Below, piece after piece: positions 45,827 to 54,701 of a stretch of 64,000 nucleotides of DNA. Below the pieces are notes generated by a model. The model did no database searches and was not told where the DNA came from. It worked only from the letters and a program-made list of their open reading frames with translations. The number at the start of each line of letters is the position of its first letter. The stretch's first letter is position 1. Both the position numbers and the translations under genes were made by a program. Source of the stretch: Dechloromonas sp. UBA6271 (GTDB taxonomy: Bacteria; Pseudomonadota; Gammaproteobacteria; Burkholderiales; Rhodocyclaceae); the NCBI GenBank assembly GCA_002440665.1, contig DJUX01000004.1, forward strand, positions 1 through 64,000. Direction: 5' to 3'.

Positions 45827-45848
45827 TAAGTGGCTTGGCCATAAGCAT
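45827..45848. promoter_or_regulatory. Tandem ATAAGT/ATAAGC words before DUF2325
   Basis: ACATAAGT and CCATAAGCA are 15 bases apart in the gap between the metX stop and the DUF2325 start. They resemble the elements before sbp and encapsulin. Confidence 0.3.
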
Positions 45849-45870
45849 TTTTCGCGCGGCGACCTGCGAG

Positions 45871-47007
45871 CTACGGAGCGAATTCCCGCACCGCTTCGGC
45901 GACCAGCTGCGCCCTGTCGCAGCCCGGCCCGGCGTCGTCGAGGGCATCAACGAAGCGGCGAATCTGCGGCTCGAAGCCCGCCGCGTCGATCAGGAAGCCA
46001 TCGTGCCCGTGCTCGGAGTCGATCTCGAAAAACTCGCCGTGCGGCAGCAAAAAGGCCAGATCCTGCTGGTCGACCGCAACATACAGGGCATCGCTGGTGA
46101 TTGAGCCGACCAGGACCGGCTGCCGGACCCGGCCCAGCACACGTTCGTAGCTGCCGCGCTGGTATCCGAGATCGTGGGTATCCATGGCGTCGATCAGCGC
46201 CAGATAGCTGTTGGCATCGAAGCGTTCGACCAGCGAATTGCCATGATGGCGCAGCCAGCCGCGCACAGCCGGTTCGTCGGGTGCCGCCGCGCGCTCGGCG
46301 AAAACCGCCTGCCCGGTTGCGCGCCCAAAGCGCTTGCCCAGCGAGCCGGGGCTGCGATAGCTGACCATCGCGATCGCCCGCGCCGCAGCGAGACCGGCGC
46401 GCGGCGGGTCGGCCGGATCGTAATGCCCGGCGCGGAATTTCGGATCGGCGGCCAGCGCCAATCGCTGCGCCTCGCTCCACGCCGCACACCAGGCCGAATG
46501 GCGACCGCTGGCGGCGATACTGACCACCGCGCCGACCCTTTCCGGATCGAGCAAGGCCCACTCCAGCGCCTGCAGCCCGCCGAGCGAGCCGCCGATGACG
46601 AAGCGGATGCCGCGGATGCCCAGCCGGTCGGCCAGCGCCATCTGCAGGCGCACCTGGTCGCGTACCGTGATGCGCGGAAAACGCGCGCCCCACAGGCGGC
46701 CATCGGGCGCGACGCTGGCCGGGCCGGTGGTCCCGTAACAGCCGCCCAACACATTGCTGCAGACGATGAAATGCTTTTCCGGGTCAAGCGTCCGGCCCGG
46801 CCCGAACAGCACACCCCACCAGGCGTCGGCATCGGCCGAGCCGGTCAGCGCATGGCAAACGATCACCGCGTTGTCGCCCGCGGCGTTGAGCGAGCCCCAG
46901 CTGCGGTAGGCGATCTCGACACCCGGCAGTTCGGCGCCCGACTCCAGGACCAGCGGCTGGCCGAGAGCCAGCCACCGGGTCTTTTCCGAGAGCCGGAAAG
47001 CCGTCAT
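45871..47007 (-). CDS. metX: Homoserine O-acyltransferase (MetX type)
   Basis: A 378-residue alpha/beta hydrolase-fold enzyme that acylates homoserine for methionine synthesis. Blocks are IVCHALTGSADA, NVLGGCYGTTGP, the nucleophile in GGSLGGLQALEW, and the catalytic Asp and His in SDALY and GHDGFL. MetX enzymes of proteobacteria may use succinyl-CoA instead of acetyl-CoA. Next to MetY an acetyl product is more likely. It overlaps metY by four bases. Confidence 0.92.
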   Translation of the reverse strand: MTAFRLSEKTRWLALGQPLVLESGAELPGVEIAYRSWGSLNAAGDNAVIVCHALTGSADADAWWGVLFGPGRTLDPEKHFIVCSNVLGGCYGTTGPASVAPDGRLWGARFPRITVRDQVRLQMALADRLGIRGIRFVIGGSLGGLQALEWALLDPERVGAVVSIAASGRHSAWCAAWSEAQRLALAADPKFRAGHYDPADPPRAGLAAARAIAMVSYRSPGSLGKRFGRATGQAVFAERAAAPDEPAVRGWLRHHGNSLVERFDANSYLALIDAMDTHDLGYQRGSYERVLGRVRQPVLVGSITSDALYVAVDQQDLAFLLPHGEFFEIDSEHGHDGFLIDAAGFEPQIRRFVDALDDAGPGCDRAQLVAEAVREFAP

Positions 47008-48428
47008 GCGGCGGCTTCGAGGGCCGAGCGGCGCAAGGCGTGGTCGAAGTCGGCCTTGATGTCCTCGATGTGCTCGATGCCGACCGACACGCGCACCAGG
47101 TCGGCGCGCACGCCGGCGCTCTTCTGCTCGGCTTCGGAAAGCTGCTGGTGCGTCGTCGACGCCGGGTGGATGACCAGCGTCTTGGCATCACCGACGTTGG
47201 CCAGGTGGCTGGCGAGTTCGACGCTGTCGATGAAGCGTTGTGCCGCGGCCGACCCGCCTTTTATGCCGAAATTCAGTACCGCACCGAAGCCGTTGTGCAG
47301 GTATTTTTTGGCCTTGGCGTGATAGGGGCTGTCTTCGAGGCCGTTGTATTCGACCCATGCGACTTGCGGATGGGCCTTCAGCCACTGTGCCAGTTCCAGC
47401 GCATTGTCGACATGGCGCTGGACGCGCAGCGACAGGGTTTCGACGCCCTGGATCAGCTGGAAGGCGTTGAACGGCGACAGGCTGGGGCCGAAATCGCGCA
47501 GGCCTTCGACGCGGGCGCGGATGGCGAAGGCGATGTTGCCGAAGGGGCCACCGCTGCCGAACACTTCCCAGAAATTGAGACCGTGGTAGCCGGGCGCCGG
47601 GTCGGTGAACAACGGGAACTTGCCATTGCCCCAGTCGAACTTGCCGGAATCGATGACGACACCGCCGACCGAGGTGCCGTGGCCGCCGATCCACTTGGTG
47701 GCGGATTCGACGACGATGTCGGCGCCGTGATCAATCGGCCGCGCGATGTAGCCGCCGGCGCCGAAGGTGTTGTCGACGACCAGCGGGATGCCGGCATCGT
47801 GGGCAATCCTGGCGATGGCTTCGAAATCGGGCACCGAGAAGCTCGGGTTGCCGATGGTTTCGACGTAGATCGCCTTGGTGTTGGCATCGATGGCGGCACG
47901 AAAGGCTTCCGGCTGGTCGCCGTCGACGAACTTGACGGCGATGCCGAGGCGCGGCAACGCGACCTTGAACTGGTTGTAGGTGCCGCCGTAGAGATGGCTG
48001 CTGGAAACGATGTTGTCACCGGCCTGGGCGATGGTGGTGATCGCCAGGAATTGGGCGGCCTGGCCGGAACTGGTGGCGACCGCCGCGACGCCGCCTTCGA
48101 GCGCAGCGATGCGCTGCTCGAAGACATCGGTGGTCGGATTCATGATGCGCGTGTAGATGTTGCCGAATTCCTTTAGCGCGAACAGCTTGGCGCCGTGGTC
48201 GGCGCTGTCGAAGGTGTACGAGGTCGTCTGGTAGATCGGCACCGCGCGGGCGTTGGTGCCCGGCGCCGGCGACTGGCCGGCATGGACCTGCAGGGTTTCG
48301 TAACGGTAATTGCGCTTGTTTTCCGCGTTGTCGCTCACTGTGGCACTCCCTTGGCTTGAGTTGTGTTTCGGCGCTGACTCGGTCACCGACGACTTGATCG
48401 AGGCAATCAGTTTCTTGACGAGACCCAT
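47004..48428 (-). CDS. metY: O-acetylhomoserine sulfhydrylase
   Basis: A 474-residue PLP enzyme that makes homocysteine from acetylhomoserine and sulfide. RYETLQVHAGQ starts the family homology, SATKWIGGHGT holds the PLP lysine, and ATSSGQAAQFLA is conserved. The ATG at 48428 has a strong GGGAGGAGAG site and adds a 30-residue lysine-rich amphipathic leader (MGLVKKLIASIKSSVTE). A GTG at 48338 with GGGAG would give the usual length. Together with metX it assimilates sulfide directly. Confidence 0.92.
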   Translation of the reverse strand: MGLVKKLIASIKSSVTESAPKHNSSQGSATVSDNAENKRNYRYETLQVHAGQSPAPGTNARAVPIYQTTSYTFDSADHGAKLFALKEFGNIYTRIMNPTTDVFEQRIAALEGGVAAVATSSGQAAQFLAITTIAQAGDNIVSSSHLYGGTYNQFKVALPRLGIAVKFVDGDQPEAFRAAIDANTKAIYVETIGNPSFSVPDFEAIARIAHDAGIPLVVDNTFGAGGYIARPIDHGADIVVESATKWIGGHGTSVGGVVIDSGKFDWGNGKFPLFTDPAPGYHGLNFWEVFGSGGPFGNIAFAIRARVEGLRDFGPSLSPFNAFQLIQGVETLSLRVQRHVDNALELAQWLKAHPQVAWVEYNGLEDSPYHAKAKKYLHNGFGAVLNFGIKGGSAAAQRFIDSVELASHLANVGDAKTLVIHPASTTHQQLSEAEQKSAGVRADLVRVSVGIEHIEDIKADFDHALRRSALEAAA

Positions 48429-48749
48429 GCGGCTCTCCTCCCGGTTGGCTGTGGATCGAGACGGCAGCGGCCGCTCGGTGAGCGCAACTTAGCAAGCGGC
48501 AAGGCGCTGGCGAACGAAGAAAAAGGCAGCGGCTTATGGCGCCGGTGCGGCATATCGAACGAAGGAATTTGTATTTGGCGCGCGGTCGCTGCTGCTGGAC
48601 ACTCGGCCCATCGTTCAATGCGCAAAGGAAGCATCGTGAAGCGTCAACTTCCGAAGAGGTTCCTCGGCATCGCCGCCAGGTAATCCGAAAAACGGCCATT
48701 TTTACCGGTCGACCGCAACCGACCTGATTTTTTCCTGGAGACATCCACC
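48429..48749. other. Divergent intergenic region between metY and the DsrE-like gene
   Basis: A 321-base gap. It contains a minus-strand GCCATAAGCC word (48530-48540), a GTCGAC repeat (48707-48718) and the GGAG of the DsrE-like gene. No riboswitch consensus was recognised. Short frames inside do not look like genes. Confidence 0.5.
48707..48718. repeat. Dispersed GTCGAC intergenic repeat, copy 6
   Basis: GGTCGACCGCAA is preceded by GGCCATTTTTACC. It lies 32 bases before the DsrE-like start codon. The GGCC-T-run layout matches the other copies. Confidence 0.6.
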
Positions 48750-49175
48750 ATGAACCTCACGCAGCGGCTGCGCCGCGCCCTGGCAATCGCCGGCCTCGCG
48801 CTGGCCGGCCTTGCCCACGCCGGCGGCGATACCGTCGTCTATCACATCAACGAGAACGGCAGCGCCTCGGCCCTGCTGGTCAATGTCCGCAACCACCTGG
48901 CGGCGGCGCCGGATACGCATATCCATGTCGTCAGCCACGGACGCGGCATCGACTTCCTGCTCAAGGATGCCCACGATGCCAGCGGCGAGCCCTATGCCGG
49001 CAAGGTCAAGCCGCTCGCCGCGCAGGGCGTGCAGTTCAAGGTCTGCCGCAACACCCTGAAGGGGCGTGGTCTGGGCGACGAGGCGGTGGATGGCAACGCC
49101 AGCGTCGTGCCTTCCGGCGTCGCCGAAATCGCCCGCCTGCAGACCGAGGAAAAGGCCGCCTACCTCAAACCCTGA
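48750..49175 (+). CDS. Exported DsrE/DsrF-like protein
   Basis: A 141-residue protein. The signal peptide (AIAGLALAGLAHA) precedes a DsrE-type alpha/beta domain: VVYHINENGSASALLVNVRN, HVVSHGRGIDFLL and VQFKVCRNTL, where the Cys is the usual persulfide-bearing position. It would act in the periplasm on sulfane sulfur. The last bases overlap the convergent LysR gene by 16. Confidence 0.85.
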   Translation: MNLTQRLRRALAIAGLALAGLAHAGGDTVVYHINENGSASALLVNVRNHLAAAPDTHIHVVSHGRGIDFLLKDAHDASGEPYAGKVKPLAAQGVQFKVCRNTLKGRGLGDEAVDGNASVVPSGVAEIARLQTEEKAAYLKP

Positions 49176-50035
49176 GGTTTCGTGGTCGGTAGTGCCGCGC
49201 TTGCCACGGCCGCGGCAAGCGTCTTCAAGGCCGCCAGCGGCGGCGCGTCGCGCAGATAGATCATGCCGGTCGGCACCCGGCCGATATCGTCGGGCACAGC
49301 TTCGATCACCAGATCGGCGGCATGCGGCGACTGTTCGACCACCCGGCGCGGCATCAGGGTCCACCCGAGGCCGACGGCGACGCAGCCGAGGATGCCTTCC
49401 AGCGTGCCGAATTCCATGGCGTCGGCGACGGCATGCCCGATGGCGCGCTGCCAGGCGATGGCGCGCGAGCGGTAGGCGCAGCCTTCGCGAAAGAGGATCA
49501 GCGGCTGCAGCACCGGGCTGGCGCCAACGGCGCAGACCTGCACCAGTTCTTCCACCACCAGTTCGTCGAAGGCCAGATCGGGATGGACCACCGGCCCGGC
49601 GACGAAGGCGCAGTCGAGCTTGTGGGCCAGCACCCTGTCGGTCAGCACGCCGCTGGTGTCGGTATAGACCCGCAATTCCATGCGCGGATGTTCGGCGCGC
49701 ACGGCTTTCAGGGCCATCGGCAGGTGCAGGGCGGCGAAGGTTTCCATCGAACCGATGCGCAGTTCGCCGACGCTCTCGCCGACCTGGCGCACGGCGGCGC
49801 TGGTCTGGCGTTCGAGCAACAGCATGCGGCGCGCGTAATCGAGCAGCACGCGGCCGGACGGCGCCAGTTCCAGCCCGCGCCCCTTGCGGAAGAACAGATC
49901 GGCGCCCAGTTCTTCCTCAAGCCGGCGGATGCGGCCGGTGACATTCGATTGCACAGTGTTCAGCTTGCGCGAGGCAGCGAGGATGCCACCCTCCTCGACG
50001 ACCGCCTGAAAGGTGCGCAGGGCAACGAGTTCCAT
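49160..50035 (-). CDS. LysR-family transcriptional regulator
   Basis: A 291-residue LysR regulator. The HTH is GGILAASRKLNTVQSNVTGR and is followed by the substrate-binding-like domain. It is divergent from a YbfB-type MFS gene, with an AACAA/TTGTT dyad between. It likely controls that transporter. Residues LDCAFVAGPVVHPDL form part of the effector pocket. The effector is unknown. Confidence 0.9.
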   Translation of the reverse strand: MELVALRTFQAVVEEGGILAASRKLNTVQSNVTGRIRRLEEELGADLFFRKGRGLELAPSGRVLLDYARRMLLLERQTSAAVRQVGESVGELRIGSMETFAALHLPMALKAVRAEHPRMELRVYTDTSGVLTDRVLAHKLDCAFVAGPVVHPDLAFDELVVEELVQVCAVGASPVLQPLILFREGCAYRSRAIAWQRAIGHAVADAMEFGTLEGILGCVAVGLGWTLMPRRVVEQSPHAADLVIEAVPDDIGRVPTGMIYLRDAPPLAALKTLAAAVASAALPTTKPQGLR

Positions 50036-50068
50036 TGAACAATCTCCAAAAACGAATGATGCGTTCTT

Positions 50069-50083
50069 AACAATTCATTTGTT
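50069..50083. promoter_or_regulatory. Candidate LysR operator
   Basis: AACAA-TTCAT-TTGTT is a 15-base dyad 34 bases upstream of the LysR start and 53 bases before the MFS gene. The location fits a shared LysR-type site. Confidence 0.45.
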
Positions 50084-50135
50084 TCGATAGCTTACTCCGT
50101 TTATCGTTCTCCCATCAAAGCAAAAGGAGAACCCC

Positions 50136-51347
50136 GTGAGCGACCAGAGAGAACGCATCAAAGTGCTCAGCGCCGGCATTTTCAGCCTGATCCTGGTGCT
50201 CGGCGTCGCCCGTTTTTCCTATACGCCGCTGCTGCCGCTGATGCAGAAGCAGGCCGGACTGGGCATCGCCGAGGCCGGCTGGCTGGCGGCGATCAACTAC
50301 GCCGGCTACCTGAGCGGCGCGCTGATCGCCTCGCTGATCAGCGATCTGGCGCTGAAGGACCGCCTCTACCGGATCGGCATGGTGGTCGCCATTCTCAGCA
50401 CCGCCGTCATGGGTATGACCACCGACGTCACGATCTGGGCGCTGTCGCGCTTCGTCGCCGGGCTCTCCAGTGCCGCCGGCATGCTGCTCGGCACCGGGCT
50501 GATCCTCAACTGGCTGATCCGCCACAACCACCGCAGCGAACTGGGCATCCACTTCGCCGGCATCGGCCTCGGCATTGCCGGCTGCGCCGCCGCGGTCGCC
50601 GTGATGAGCCACTGGCTGGACTGGCAGCAGCAATGGTTCGCCTTCACGGCAATCGGCTGCCTGCTGCTGATCCCGGCGCTGCGCTGGCTGCCGGCGCCGG
50701 ACACCAGCGGCATGACCAAATCCGGCCAAAAAATGGAGGACAACCCGCCGAGCCGGCTCTTCATGCGCCTGTTCATGGCCGCCTATTTCTGTGCCGGGGT
50801 CGGCTACGTGGTCAGCGCCACCTTCATCGTCGCCATCATCGAGCACCTGCCGGGCCTTGCCGGCCACGGCAACCTGGTCTTCCTGGCGATCGGCATCGGC
50901 GCCGCGCCGGCCTGCATCAACTGGGACTTCATCGCCCGCCGCATCGGCGACCTCAACGCGCTGATCGCGGCGGCGGTACTGCAGATCATCGGCATCCTGC
51001 TGCCGGTGGTGGTCGGCGGGCTGGCGGCGGCGATCTTCGGGGCGCTGCTTTTCGGTGGCACCTTCATCGGCATGGTCAGCCTGGTGCTGACCATGGCCGG
51101 CCGCTACTACCCGACACGCCCGGCCAAGATGATGGGCAAAATGACGCTTTCCTACGGCGCCGCGCAGATCCTGGCGCCGGCGATCACTGGCTGGCTGGCG
51201 ACCCGCCTTGGAAGCTACGATGCCGGCCTCTATCTGGCGGCCGCGGTGATGGTGGTCGGCACCATCCTTCTGCTGATCCTGAAAGGCGTCGAGAAACGCG
51301 ACGCGGCCGCGAGCGCGGCGCCGCTGCGCGCCTGCCCGCAAGGCTGA
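50136..51347 (+). CDS. YbfB/YjiJ-family MFS transporter
   Basis: A 403-residue major facilitator starting at GTG with AAGGAG upstream. LGVARFSYTPLLPLMQ near the N-terminus is the signature of the YbfB/YjiJ family. About 12 helices with a central polar loop are present. It may export or import a small organic compound. The cargo is unknown. A terminator follows. Confidence 0.88.
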   Translation: MSDQRERIKVLSAGIFSLILVLGVARFSYTPLLPLMQKQAGLGIAEAGWLAAINYAGYLSGALIASLISDLALKDRLYRIGMVVAILSTAVMGMTTDVTIWALSRFVAGLSSAAGMLLGTGLILNWLIRHNHRSELGIHFAGIGLGIAGCAAAVAVMSHWLDWQQQWFAFTAIGCLLLIPALRWLPAPDTSGMTKSGQKMEDNPPSRLFMRLFMAAYFCAGVGYVVSATFIVAIIEHLPGLAGHGNLVFLAIGIGAAPACINWDFIARRIGDLNALIAAAVLQIIGILLPVVVGGLAAAIFGALLFGGTFIGMVSLVLTMAGRYYPTRPAKMMGKMTLSYGAAQILAPAITGWLATRLGSYDAGLYLAAAVMVVGTILLLILKGVEKRDAAASAAPLRACPQG

Positions 51348-51376
51348 ATGGCGTTGCCAGCACCAGCGAAAAGCTG

Positions 51377-51414
51377 AAAGCCCGCGTTCCCAATCCTCCG
51401 GAAACGCGGGCTTT
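51377..51414. terminator. Bidirectional terminator between MFS and ssuA
   Basis: The stem AAAGCCCGCGTT/AACGCGGGCTTT (51377-51388 with 51403-51414) lies between convergent genes. It is followed by TCTTC on the plus strand, with A/T at both feet. Confidence 0.85.
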
Positions 51415-51432
51415 CTTCAACCGGACTGGCGA

Positions 51433-52437
51433 TCAGTTCTTCTTGCCGCCATTCCACGCCGCATCGGCGACCCGTACCTGCTTCGGCACCAGCTTCAGCT
51501 CGAAGAACTTGTCGGCGATCTTCTGCTGCGCCGCCAGCACTTCGGCTGTGACCGGCTTGACGCCATAGCTGTAACGCAGCGCAGCAACTTCGACGATGGG
51601 CTGCTCGATGCCGATCTGCGGCGCCAGGAACTTGGCGACTTCCTGCGGATTCTGCTTGCCCCACTGGTCGATCTTGTCGAGTTCCTCAAGCAGGATATGG
51701 ACGACTTCCGGGTGCTTCTCGGCGAAGGCGCGGGCAGCGAGGTAGAACTGGTGGTTGGCCACCGCGCCCCTGCCGTCCGCCAGGACGCGGGCGCTCAACT
51801 GCTTTTCGGCGGCGGCGAGGAATGGATCCCAGATCGACCATGCAGCGACACGACCGCTCTCGAAGGCAGCCCGGGCATCGGCCGGCGCCAGATAGACCAC
51901 CTCGACATCGGAATACTTGAGGCCGGCGTTTTCCAGCAGTTTGACCAGCAGGTAGTTGGCGTTGGACCCCTTGGCGACGGCGATTTTCTTGCCCTTCAGT
52001 TCGGCGACGCTCCTGATCGGCGAATCCTTGGGCACCAGCAAGGCCTCCGCGCCCGGCGCCGGCGGTTCGTTGCCGACATAGACCAGATCGGCACCGGCCG
52101 CCTGCGCGAAGACTGGCGGCGACTCGCCGACGGTGCCGACGTCGATGCTGCCGACGTTGATCGCTTCGAGCAAGGGCGGGCCGAAGGGGAACTCGGTCCA
52201 TTTGACGGCGATGCCCTTGTCGGCAAGCCGCTTGTCCAGCGTGCCGCGCGCTTTCAGGATGACCAGCGTGCCGTATTTCTGGTAGCCGATGCGCACTTCC
52301 TTGAGATTGCCGGCGTTGCTCTGGGCGTGGGCCGGCGTGGCCACCAGGCCGGTTGCCAGCGCGAGTGCTGCGGAACTCAGCGCGATGGCCTGAATGCCCT
52401 GCCGGAACCGGGAGGTGATAAAAGCAGATTTGGTCAT
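51433..52437 (-). CDS. ssuA: Aliphatic sulfonate ABC transporter substrate-binding protein
   Basis: A 334-residue exported protein. The signal peptide ends at TPAHAQ. EVRIGYQKYGTLVILKARGTL and EFPFGPPLLEAINVGSIDVG are typical of SsuA, as is PVFAQAAGADLVYVG. It binds alkanesulfonates in the periplasm. It is co-transcribed after tauD. No permease or ATPase lies beside it; ssuCB at 56.7-58.5 kb could serve it. No ssuD monooxygenase is seen in the window. Confidence 0.92.
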   Translation of the reverse strand: MTKSAFITSRFRQGIQAIALSSAALALATGLVATPAHAQSNAGNLKEVRIGYQKYGTLVILKARGTLDKRLADKGIAVKWTEFPFGPPLLEAINVGSIDVGTVGESPPVFAQAAGADLVYVGNEPPAPGAEALLVPKDSPIRSVAELKGKKIAVAKGSNANYLLVKLLENAGLKYSDVEVVYLAPADARAAFESGRVAAWSIWDPFLAAAEKQLSARVLADGRGAVANHQFYLAARAFAEKHPEVVHILLEELDKIDQWGKQNPQEVAKFLAPQIGIEQPIVEVAALRYSYGVKPVTAEVLAAQQKIADKFFELKLVPKQVRVADAAWNGGKKN

Positions 52438-52452
52438 GGTTTTGTTTTCCTG

Positions 52453-53325
52453 TCAGAAGGCGCGGTCTTCACCGAAGGTTACGCGATGCAGCAGACGATG
52501 CTGGTTGTCGTAATCCGCCGTCGCGTAATGCACGGTGGCGCGGTTGTCCCAGATGGCGACGGTGTTCGTCTCCCAGCGCAGGCGGGCCTGGAATTCCGGC
52601 CGCTGGAACTGGGCGAAGATGAAGGCCAGCAGCGCATCGCTTTGCTGGCGGGAAAGGCCCTTGATGCGATCGGTGAAATTGGGATTCACATAGACCAGCT
52701 TTTTGCCGGTGACCGGATGGGTGCGGATGACCGGGTGCACCACCGGCAGGTGATCGGCGCGCGCCTTGCGATAGACCTCCTCGCCGTTCTCGAGTTGGGC
52801 GAAATAGTTGGGCCAGCCGCTGTGCTCGAAGCTGTGCACCGCCTCCAGTTCTTCCAGATACACCTGCAGCGACTTGGGCAAGGAATCGTAGACCGCGCTG
52901 GCGCTGGCCCACAGGGTATCGCCGCCTGAAGGCGGAATCACATGCGAATAGAGCACAGTCCCGGTCGGCGGGTTGGCCGAAAAGGTGATATCGGCGTGCC
53001 ACTGGTCGGTGCCGTAACGATGCCCGACCGGGCGGGTTTCCAGCACTTCGATCAGGTTCTGCGTTTCGTGGCGCGGGAAGAAAGCCTTGGCCTTGTCCGG
53101 GTCGCCGAAAACGCGGGCGACGGCGATCTGCTGTTCCGGGGTCAACTGCTGCTTGCGGAAGAAAAGCACCTGGAACTCGACCAGCGCCTTACGCAATTCG
53201 GCGCGCGTGCTTTCATCGCCGATATTGGACAGGTCGAAATCATGGATTACGGCGCCGATATTCGGCGTGTAGGGCTCGACGATCAGATTTTTATAACCGG
53301 GAACGGCATTTTCAAGCTTGGACAT
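52453..53325 (-). CDS. tauD: TauD/TfdA-family dioxygenase
   Basis: A 290-residue Fe(II)/2-oxoglutarate enzyme. The iron facial triad is visible as TDQWHADITF (His and Asp) and NRATVHYATADY (His). The 2-oxoglutarate-binding Arg is in HRLLHRVTFG. It oxidises taurine or a related sulfonate to release sulfite. The gene lies 15 bases before ssuA on the same strand, so uptake and desulfonation are coupled. The substrate may be an alkanesulfonate or sulfate ester rather than taurine. Confidence 0.92.
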   Translation of the reverse strand: MSKLENAVPGYKNLIVEPYTPNIGAVIHDFDLSNIGDESTRAELRKALVEFQVLFFRKQQLTPEQQIAVARVFGDPDKAKAFFPRHETQNLIEVLETRPVGHRYGTDQWHADITFSANPPTGTVLYSHVIPPSGGDTLWASASAVYDSLPKSLQVYLEELEAVHSFEHSGWPNYFAQLENGEEVYRKARADHLPVVHPVIRTHPVTGKKLVYVNPNFTDRIKGLSRQQSDALLAFIFAQFQRPEFQARLRWETNTVAIWDNRATVHYATADYDNQHRLLHRVTFGEDRAF

Positions 53326-53630
53326 GCATGGACTCCTGTGATGGATTGGTCATGAGTTTGGATAACCCGCAGGACCAACTCTAGGGAGCCATTTGCCGGA
53401 GGAGAAACAATTAATCCTGCAATCGATATGCCATTGCAGCTGCCAAGCTAATAACCAGGAAAATGCGAAAACCGCATAAACAGCCAAGCGTTTTTATTGG
53501 ATAGATATAAAAACAAAGTGGTTGAAAAGGGCATTGGCCAGTCGATATTCTGATTTCACGTTGCAGCGCAGCAATTAACTCGGTGCCGCAATCAATCTTT
53601 TATCGAAACATCAATCATCAGGAGATCACG
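53326..53630. other. Divergent promoter region of tauD and the phasin gene
   Basis: A 305-base gap richer in A/T than the surroundings. It holds small dyads (TGCGAAAACCGCA) and stretches such as TTATTGGATAGATATAAAAAC. It probably contains control sites for tauD-ssuA. No gene is seen. Confidence 0.55.
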
Positions 53631-54200
53631 ATGGCCATTTCCCTACCCTCTTCGCCGGAACAGCTTGTCGCCGCCAACAAGGCGACATTCGACACGCTGT
53701 TCGCGGTTTTCAACAGCGCACTGGACAGCGCTGAAAAACTTGCCAGCCTCAACGTTTCCTCGACCCGCGCCGCCGTCGAGGATCAGATTTCCGGGGCCAA
53801 GGCATTGCTAGGCGCCAAGGATCTGCAGGAAGCGCTGGCGCAGCAAGGCAGCCTGGCCCAGCCGCAGATCGAGAAAGCCATTGCCTACGCGCGCAGCGTT
53901 TATGAAATCTCGTCAACGGCGCAGGAGGAACTGGTCAAACGCCTGGAACTGCACCAGTCCGAGGTAAACAAATCGGTCACTTCGCTGCTCGAGTCTTACT
54001 CGAAGAGTGCGCCGGGCGGTTCTCAGGTTGCCGTGGCCGCATTCAAGTCGGCCATCTCGGCGGCCAACTCCGCGTTCGACAACGCCAACAAGGCGGCACG
54101 CCATGTAGCCAACATCACCGAGGCCAGCGTCGATGCCGCGACCAGCGCCACGGTTCGTGCGGTGGGGGCAGCGGTCCCGGCGAAAAAGAAAGCCGCTTGA
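53631..54200 (+). CDS. Phasin-family protein
   Basis: A 189-residue protein, mostly alpha-helical. PEQLVAANKATFDTLFAVFNSALDSAEKLASLN is the phasin_2 signature, followed by long Ala/Ser helices and a KKKAA tail. Phasins coat polyhydroxyalkanoate granules. AGGAG precedes the ATG. A terminator follows. It is unrelated in function to the adjoining sulfur genes. Confidence 0.92.
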   Translation: MAISLPSSPEQLVAANKATFDTLFAVFNSALDSAEKLASLNVSSTRAAVEDQISGAKALLGAKDLQEALAQQGSLAQPQIEKAIAYARSVYEISSTAQEELVKRLELHQSEVNKSVTSLLESYSKSAPGGSQVAVAAFKSAISAANSAFDNANKAARHVANITEASVDAATSATVRAVGAAVPAKKKAA

Positions 54201-54222
54201 ATTCAGGTTCGGACCTCACAGG

Positions 54223-54250
54223 AAGCCCCGGGCAGCCCCCCGGGCTTTTT
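54223..54250 (+). terminator. Terminator after the phasin gene
   Basis: AAGCCCCGGG pairs with CCCGGGCTT (one bulge) around a short loop and is followed by a T-run. Its AAGC side also serves as a stop for the convergent YeeE gene. Confidence 0.8.
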
Positions 54251-54253
54251 GTT

Positions 54254-54700
54254 TCAACCCTCTCCCGACTGCACCTCGAACTGGTTTCCCCGCGCCACCA
54301 GAAGCCATTCGTAGGCTTCCATACCGAAAACCATGGCGATCACGAATGCAGTCGCCGGCAGGTAAGCGGCACCCAGACCGACCAGCGCCGGGCCGGGGCA
54401 GAATCCCGAAAGACCCCAGCCGATGCCGAAAACGATGCTGCCGACGAGCAGCGACGAATCGACCGGCGTCGGCGCCTCGACCGGCACCGGCGTGCCCTGC
54501 CAGGTCGTCGCGCGGCGGCGGGCCAGCGCATAGGCCGGGGCGGCGACGCCGATGGCCCCGCCCATTACCAGCGCCAGCGACGGGTCCCAGTTTCCGGCAA
54601 TGTCGAGAAAGGCCAGCACCTTCGCCGGGTTGGTCATCCCGGCGAGAATCAGGCCGAAGCCGAAGGTCACGCCGAGCAGCAGGGAAATCAGCAAGGTCAT
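54254..54700 (-). CDS. YeeE/YedE sulfur transporter subunit, second half
   Basis: A 148-residue membrane protein of the DUF395/YeeE family. The key cysteine lies in GWGLSGFCPGPALVGLG. It and the next gene are two half-size proteins that together correspond to one full YeeE, as in PmpA/PmpB pairs. The family imports thiosulfate or moves sulfane sulfur across the inner membrane. It begins one base after the stop of the upstream half. Confidence 0.92.
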   Translation of the reverse strand: MTLLISLLLGVTFGFGLILAGMTNPAKVLAFLDIAGNWDPSLALVMGGAIGVAAPAYALARRRATTWQGTPVPVEAPTPVDSSLLVGSIVFGIGWGLSGFCPGPALVGLGAAYLPATAFVIAMVFGMEAYEWLLVARGNQFEVQSGEG

Positions 54701-54701
54701 C

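Noticed and set aside
48429..48749. A SAM-type riboswitch before metY
   Set aside because: I could not match a conserved riboswitch core by eye. The region has only a weak GCTAAG-like word.
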